A stretch of 64,000 nt of DNA from Streptomyces hayashii (lineage in GTDB: Bacteria > Actinomycetota > Actinomycetes > Streptomycetales > Streptomycetaceae): NCBI RefSeq assembly GCF_024539815.1, contig NZ_JAHHIU010000004.1, forward strand, positions 1 through 64,000. Direction: 5' to 3'. Shown piece by piece: positions 59,979-64,000 of this stretch. The notes under the pieces are model-generated. The model saw only the letters and a program-made list of their open reading frames with translations. It was not told the DNA's origin and searched no databases. The translations under genes and the position numbers were made by a program. Each line of letters begins with the position of its first letter. Positions within the stretch are counted from its first letter, which is position 1.

Positions 59979-60031
59979 CGCCGTCCTGCCTCCGTCCCCT
60001 TCGACCGTCAACGCACGGCATCTCCTGCCGT

Positions 60032-60057
60032 CGTTCGGCAATGTCGAACACTACCGG
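60032..60057 (-). promoter_or_regulatory. GylR-type operator before gylR
   Basis: The minus strand carries the same core (TGTTCGACATTGCCGA) as the site before glpF. It ends 54 bases upstream of the gylR start. Confidence 0.65.
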
Positions 60058-60332
60058 TCCATGCCGACCTCTCGCTAATGGTCGGTCGATACGTGTTACG
60101 CGAACCGTCTCCCAGGAGTGACACGCCCGTCGCACGGCCGTGCCCGACCGTCCGCAGACCCCCGCCGGAACCGGGTCCGCCGCCGCGGGACCCGTCCGCC
60201 CCGTGGACGCCCCTGACCATAAGGCCTCCGTCCCGGCTACCCTGACGGCGTGCGCGCTCCTCGGGAAGCCTCGTCACCCGCATCCTGAGAAGACGCAAAG
60301 CCGACAGCCGTCGCATCTGAGGGAGCCCTTTC
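60058..60332 (+). promoter_or_regulatory. metH promoter and leader
   Basis: A plausible promoter is CTGACC (about 60212) with TACCCT (60238-60243), which would leave a leader of roughly 83 bases. I see no B12-box (GCCACTG-type) element or other riboswitch core on the plus strand. GAGGGAG is the ribosome-binding site. Confidence 0.4.
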
Positions 60333-63300
60333 ATGGCCTCTGTGCCGCCGACCCCTTCCGCCGACAGCCGGACCCGTGTGTCCGAGCTCCGAGAGGCCCT
60401 GGCCACCCGTGTGGTGGTGGCCGACGGAGCGATGGGCACCATGCTCCAGGCCCAGGAGCCCACCCTGGAGGACTTCCAGGAGCTGGAGGGCTGCAACGAG
60501 ATCCTGAACGTCACCCGGCCGGACATCGTGCGCTCGGTGCACGAGGAGTACTTCGGCGCGGGCGTCGACTGCGTCGAGACCAACACGTTCGGCGCAAACC
60601 ACTCCGCCATGGCCGAGTACGACATCGCCGACCGGGTGTACGAGCTGTCCGAGGCGGGCGCACGCATCGCCCGCGAGACCGCCGACGCCTTCGCCGCCGG
60701 CGACGGACGCACCCGCTGGGTCCTCGGCTCCATCGGCCCCGGCACCAAGCTGCCCACCCTCGGCCACATCGCCTACGGCACGCTGCGCGACGGGTTCCAG
60801 GCCAACGCCGAGGGTCTGCTGGCCGGCGGCGTGGACGCGCTGATCGTCGAGACCACCCAGGACCTTTTGCAGACGAAGTCGTCGATCCTCGGCGCCAGGC
60901 GCGCCATGCAGGCGACCGGCGCCGAGGTGCCCCTGCTGGTCTCGATGGCCTTCGAGACGACCGGCACCATGCTGCTCGGCTCCGAGATCGGGGCGGCGCT
61001 CACCGCGCTGGAACCGCTCGGCGTCGACATGATCGGCCTGAACTGCTCGACCGGCCCCGCCGAGATGAGCGAGCACCTGCGCTACCTCGCCCGGCACTCC
61101 CGCACCCCGCTGCTGTGCATGCCGAACGCCGGTCTGCCCGTCCTCACCAAGGACGGCGCCCACTTCCCGCTCGACGCCGTGGGCCTGGCCGACGCGCAGG
61201 AGAACTTCGTCCGTGACTACGGGCTGAGCCTCGTCGGGGGCTGCTGCGGTACGACGCCCGAGCATCTGCGCCGGCTGGTGGAGCGGGTGCGGGGGGTTTC
61301 GCCGGCCGAGCGCGACCCGCGTCCCGAGCCCGGGGCCGCCTCCCTCTACCAGAGTGTGGCGTTCCGCCAGGACACCGCGTACATGGCGATCGGTGAGCGC
61401 ACGAACGCCAACGGTTCGAAGAAGTTCCGTGAGGCGATGCTGGAGGGCCGCTGGGACGACTGCGTGGAGATGGCCCGGGACCAGATCCGGGAGGGCGCGC
61501 ACATGCTGGATCTGTGCGTGGACTACGTCGGCCGTGACGGCGTGGCGGACATGGACGAGCTGGCGGGCCGTTTCGCGACCGCCTCGACGCTGCCGATCGT
61601 GCTGGACTCCACCGAGGTGGAGGTCATCCGGGCGGGTCTGGAGCGGCTGGGCGGCCGCGCGGTGATCAACTCGGTGAACTACGAGGACGGCGACGGGCCC
61701 GAGTCGCGGTTCGCGAAGGTGACGGCGCTGGCCAGGGAGCACGGCGCGGCGCTGATCGCGCTGACCATCGACGAGGAGGGCCAGGCCCGCACGGTCGAGT
61801 CGAAGGTGGCCATCGCCGAGCGGCTGATCGAGGACCTCACCGACAACTGGGGGATCCGCGAGTCGGACATCCTCATCGACTGTCTGACGTTCACGATCTG
61901 CACGGGTCAGGAGGAGTCCCGCAAGGACGGCGTCGCCACGATCGAGGCGATCCGTGAGCTGAAGCGGCGCCGGCCCGAGGTGCAGACCACGCTGGGTCTG
62001 TCGAACATCTCCTTCGGGTTGAACCCGGCGGCGCGGATCCTGCTGAACTCGGTGTTCCTGGACGAGTGCGTGAAGGCGGGGCTGGACTCGGCGATCGTGC
62101 ACGCGTCGAAGATCCTGCCCATCGCCCGTTTCAGCGAGGAGGAGGTCGCCACCGCTCTGGACCTGATCCACGACCGGCGTGCGGAGGGCTATGACCCGTT
62201 GCAGAAGCTGATGGCGTTGTTCGAGGGCGCCACGGCCAAGTCGCTGAAGGCGGGCAAGGCGCAGGAGCTGGCGGCGCTGCCGCTGGACGAGCGTCTGAAG
62301 CGGCGGATCATCGACGGGGAGAAGAACGGCCTGGAGGCGGACCTGGCCGAGGCGCTGCGGTCCCGTCCCGCTCTGGACATCGTCAACGAGACGCTGCTGG
62401 ACGGCATGAAGGTGGTCGGCGAGCTGTTCGGCTCGGGTCAGATGCAGCTGCCGTTCGTGTTGCAGTCGGCGGAGGTGATGAAGACGGCGGTGGCTTGTCT
62501 GGAGCCGCACATGGAGAAGTCGGACGCGGAGGGCAAGGGCACGATCGTGCTGGCGACCGTGCGCGGTGACGTCCACGACATCGGCAAGAACCTGGTCGAC
62601 ATCATCTTGTCGAACAACGGCTACAACGTGGTCAATCTGGGGATCAAGCAGCCGGTGTCGGCGATCCTGGACGCGGCCCGCGAGCATCGGGCCGATGTGA
62701 TCGGGATGTCGGGGCTGCTGGTGAAGTCCACGGTGATCATGAAGGAGAACCTGGAGGAGCTCAACCAGCGCAAGATGGCCGCCGACTATCCGGTGATTCT
62801 CGGTGGGGCCGCTCTGACGAGGGCTTATGTCGAGCAGGATCTGCACGAGATCTATCAGGGCGAGGTGCGTTACGCCCGTGACGCCTTCGAGGGCCTGCGG
62901 CTGATGGACGCGTTGATCGGCGTCAAGCGGGGGGTGCCGGGGGCGAAGCTGCCGGAGCTGAAGCAGCGCCGGGTGCGGGCGAGCGCCGCGGCGGTGGAGG
63001 TGGAGGAGCGGCCGCAGGAGGGACATGTGCGGTCCGATGTGGCCACCGACAACCCGGTTCCGAAGCCGCCGTTCGAGGGCACCCGGGTCGTCAAGGGCAT
63101 CCAGCTCAAGGAGTACGCGTCCTGGCTCGACGAGGGCGCCCTCTTCAAGGGCCAGTGGGGGCTGACCAAGGAGCTGATCGAGACCGAGGGCCGGCCCAGG
63201 GCGCGCGGCTGGCTGGACCGGCTGCACACCGAGAACCTCCTCGAAGCGGCCGTCGTCTACGGCTACTTCCCCTGTGTGTCCAAGGACGACGACCTGATCG

Positions 63301-63833
63301 TCCTGGACGAGCAGGGCAACGAGCGCACCCGGTTCACCTTCCCGCGCCAGCGCCGCGGCCGGCGGCTGTGCCTGGCCGACTTCTTCCGCCCGGAGGAGTC
63401 GGGGGAGACGGACGTCGTCGGCTTCCAGGTCGTCACTGTCGGCTCCCGCATCGGCGAGGAGACGGCCCGCCTCTTCGCCTCCGACTCCTACCGCGACTAC
63501 CTCGAACTGCACGGCCTGTCCGTCCAGTTGGCCGAGGCCCTCGCCGAGTACTGGCACGCCCGCGTGCGCTCCGAACTCGGGATAGCGGGCGACGACCCGG
63601 ACTCCCTCGACGGGATGTTCCGGTCCTCGTACCAGGGGTGCCGTTACTCGCTCGGCTACCCCGCCTGCCCGGATCTGGCGGACCGCGCCAAGATCGCCGA
63701 GCTGCTGCGACCGGAGCGGATCGGCGTGCACCTGTCGGAGGAGTTCCAGCTCCACCCCGAACAGTCCACCGACGCCATCGTCGTCCATCACCCGGACGCG
63801 GGCTACTTCAACGCGGGAGGCGGGCGGCCATGA
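60333..63833 (+). CDS. metH: cobalamin-dependent methionine synthase
   Basis: The 1,166-residue enzyme transfers a methyl group from 5-methyl-THF to homocysteine. Its modules run in order. First is the homocysteine-binding domain with zinc cysteines C238 and C304/C305 (GLNCSTG, GGCCGTT). The pterin domain follows ([16 protein letters not shown]), then the cobalamin cap and binding domain with DVHDIGKN (H748 is the lower cobalt ligand). The C-terminal activation domain contains [15 protein letters not shown]. The middle section (about 61.3-63.05 kb) uses more G- and T-ending codons, including six TTG codons, than its flanks. It overlaps metF by four bases. Confidence 0.95.
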   Translation: MASVPPTPSADSRTRVSELREALATRVVVADGAMGTMLQAQEPTLEDFQELEGCNEILNVTRPDIVRSVHEEYFGAGVDCVETNTFGANHSAMAEYDIADRVYELSEAGARIARETADAFAAGDGRTRWVLGSIGPGTKLPTLGHIAYGTLRDGFQANAEGLLAGGVDALIVETTQDLLQTKSSILGARRAMQATGAEVPLLVSMAFETTGTMLLGSEIGAALTALEPLGVDMIGLNCSTGPAEMSEHLRYLARHSRTPLLCMPNAGLPVLTKDGAHFPLDAVGLADAQENFVRDYGLSLVGGCCGTTPEHLRRLVERVRGVSPAERDPRPEPGAASLYQSVAFRQDTAYMAIGERTNANGSKKFREAMLEGRWDDCVEMARDQIREGAHMLDLCVDYVGRDGVADMDELAGRFATASTLPIVLDSTEVEVIRAGLERLGGRAVINSVNYEDGDGPESRFAKVTALAREHGAALIALTIDEEGQARTVESKVAIAERLIEDLTDNWGIRESDILIDCLTFTICTGQEESRKDGVATIEAIRELKRRRPEVQTTLGLSNISFGLNPAARILLNSVFLDECVKAGLDSAIVHASKILPIARFSEEEVATALDLIHDRRAEGYDPLQKLMALFEGATAKSLKAGKAQELAALPLDERLKRRIIDGEKNGLEADLAEALRSRPALDIVNETLLDGMKVVGELFGSGQMQLPFVLQSAEVMKTAVACLEPHMEKSDAEGKGTIVLATVRGDVHDIGKNLVDIILSNNGYNVVNLGIKQPVSAILDAAREHRADVIGMSGLLVKSTVIMKENLEELNQRKMAADYPVILGGAALTRAYVEQDLHEIYQGEVRYARDAFEGLRLMDALIGVKRGVPGAKLPELKQRRVRASAAAVEVEERPQEGHVRSDVATDNPVPKPPFEGTRVVKGIQLKEYASWLDEGALFKGQWGLTKELIETEGRPRARGWLDRLHTENLLEAAVVYGYFPCVSKDDDLIVLDEQGNERTRFTFPRQRRGRRLCLADFFRPEESGETDVVGFQVVTVGSRIGEETARLFASDSYRDYLELHGLSVQLAEALAEYWHARVRSELGIAGDDPDSLDGMFRSSYQGCRYSLGYPACPDLADRAKIAELLRPERIGVHLSEEFQLHPEQSTDAIVVHHPDAGYFNAGGGRP

Positions 63834-64000
63834 CGACGTTCTCGTTCGAGTTCTTTCCGCCCCGAACGGAGGACGGCGTGCGCACCCTGTGGGAGACGAT
63901 CCGCCGGGTGGAGGCGCTGCACCCCGACTTCGTCTCGGTCACGTACGGCGCGGGCGGCTCCTCCCGTGACCGGACCGTCGCCGTCACACGCCGGATCGCC
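63830..64000 (+). CDS. metF: methylenetetrahydrofolate reductase (5' part)
   Basis: The first 57 codons are in the window. They read as the N terminus of MTHFR ([15 protein letters not shown], then [14 protein letters not shown], the FAD and folate-binding start). The product makes 5-methyl-THF, the methyl donor of MetH. Its ATG overlaps the metH stop (ATGA), so the pair is co-translated. The gene continues beyond the window. Confidence 0.92.
   Translation, partial: MTTFSFEFFPPRTEDGVRTLWETIRRVEALHPDFVSVTYGAGGSSRDRTVAVTRRIA

Noticed and set aside
60252-60265. CCCGAGGAGCGC-like sequence resembling the start of an S-adenosylhomocysteine riboswitch before metH
   Set aside because: It reads on the strand opposite metH and lacks the 3' conserved half, so it cannot act in the metH leader.
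60058-60332. Possible cobalamin riboswitch before metH
   Set aside because: No B12-box core or the conserved surrounding helices could be found, and the leader is too short.
60237-63791. A very long open frame antisense to metH, and similar long minus- or plus-strand frames opposite other genes (for example 3873-5858 and 24463-27333)
   Set aside because: High GC suppresses stop codons in all frames. These translations are Arg/Pro/Gly/Ala-rich and low-complexity, lack recognisable motifs, and lie opposite well-supported genes.

Overview
The window is a 64 kb piece of a Streptomyces-type chromosome. The evidence is very high GC with C/G-ending codons, a chaplin pair (short chpH-like, long sortase-anchored chpC-like), mycothiol ligase mshC with its DUF3090/SCO1664-family neighbours, the gylR-glpFKD glycerol locus, F420-type and PAC2 genes, and many GTG starts. 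From memory the gene order (metH, gyl, mshC, chaplins, gluconate genes) resembles the corresponding S. coelicolor segment read in reverse, but no alignment was run. I see no phage, insertion sequence, CRISPR array or rRNA. One tRNA gene (Leu, anticodon GAG) is present.

Layout. 0-6 kb: an orphan DRB0094-type RNA ligase, a BKACE (DUF849) enzyme, a zinc-ribbon hypothetical and a secreted penicillin-acylase-family Ntn hydrolase. 6-11.5 kb: two convergent operons, SDR/acyl-CoA ligase/TetR (+) and ACAD/APH-like kinase (-), each preceded by the same palindromic operator; the gene set parallels the lva pathway for 4-keto/4-hydroxy acids. 11.6-17.5 kb: a histidine-rich repeat protein, a quinone-oxidoreductase-like enzyme, two DUF202 membrane proteins, a NUDIX hydrolase, a DMT transporter and a Tat-exported molybdo-oxidoreductase with its cytochrome b. 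17.5-22.2 kb: idonate/gluconate genes (idnD, a nonsense-broken idnO, gntP, gntK, GntR regulator). 22.3-28.5 kb: a YchJ protein, an M1 aminopeptidase overlapping a 1,289-residue Pls/PosA-type (epsilon-poly-amino-acid) synthetase, and the tRNA. 28.8-31.6 kb: an M20 peptidase and two chaplins. 31.6-39.6 kb: small hypotheticals, a RecD-like protein whose helicase motifs are degraded, an aldo/keto reductase, an LLM oxidoreductase, a ferritin-like protein and CorA. 39.6-44.3 kb: histidine phosphatase, DUF3090, SCO1664-family protein, mshC, and PAC2 on the other strand.

44.6-54.0 kb is the most coherent system. mtnA, a divergent mtnDCB operon, and an ABC importer operon (lipoprotein, double ATPase, permease) ending in methylthioribose kinase mtnK are arranged around one intergenic region. 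The importer operon is preceded by a 23-codon, apparently leaderless peptide of the type found before actinobacterial sulfur genes. Together these form a methylthioribose uptake and salvage island feeding methionine. 54.0-64 kb holds a SMI1/KNR4 protein, the glycerol operon glpFKD with its IclR repressor gylR and two matching operators, and metH followed by the start of metF.

Start codons were chosen from ribosome-binding sites, overlaps and family length. Functional assignments rest on motifs read by eye and on knowledge of the families; no database search was run.
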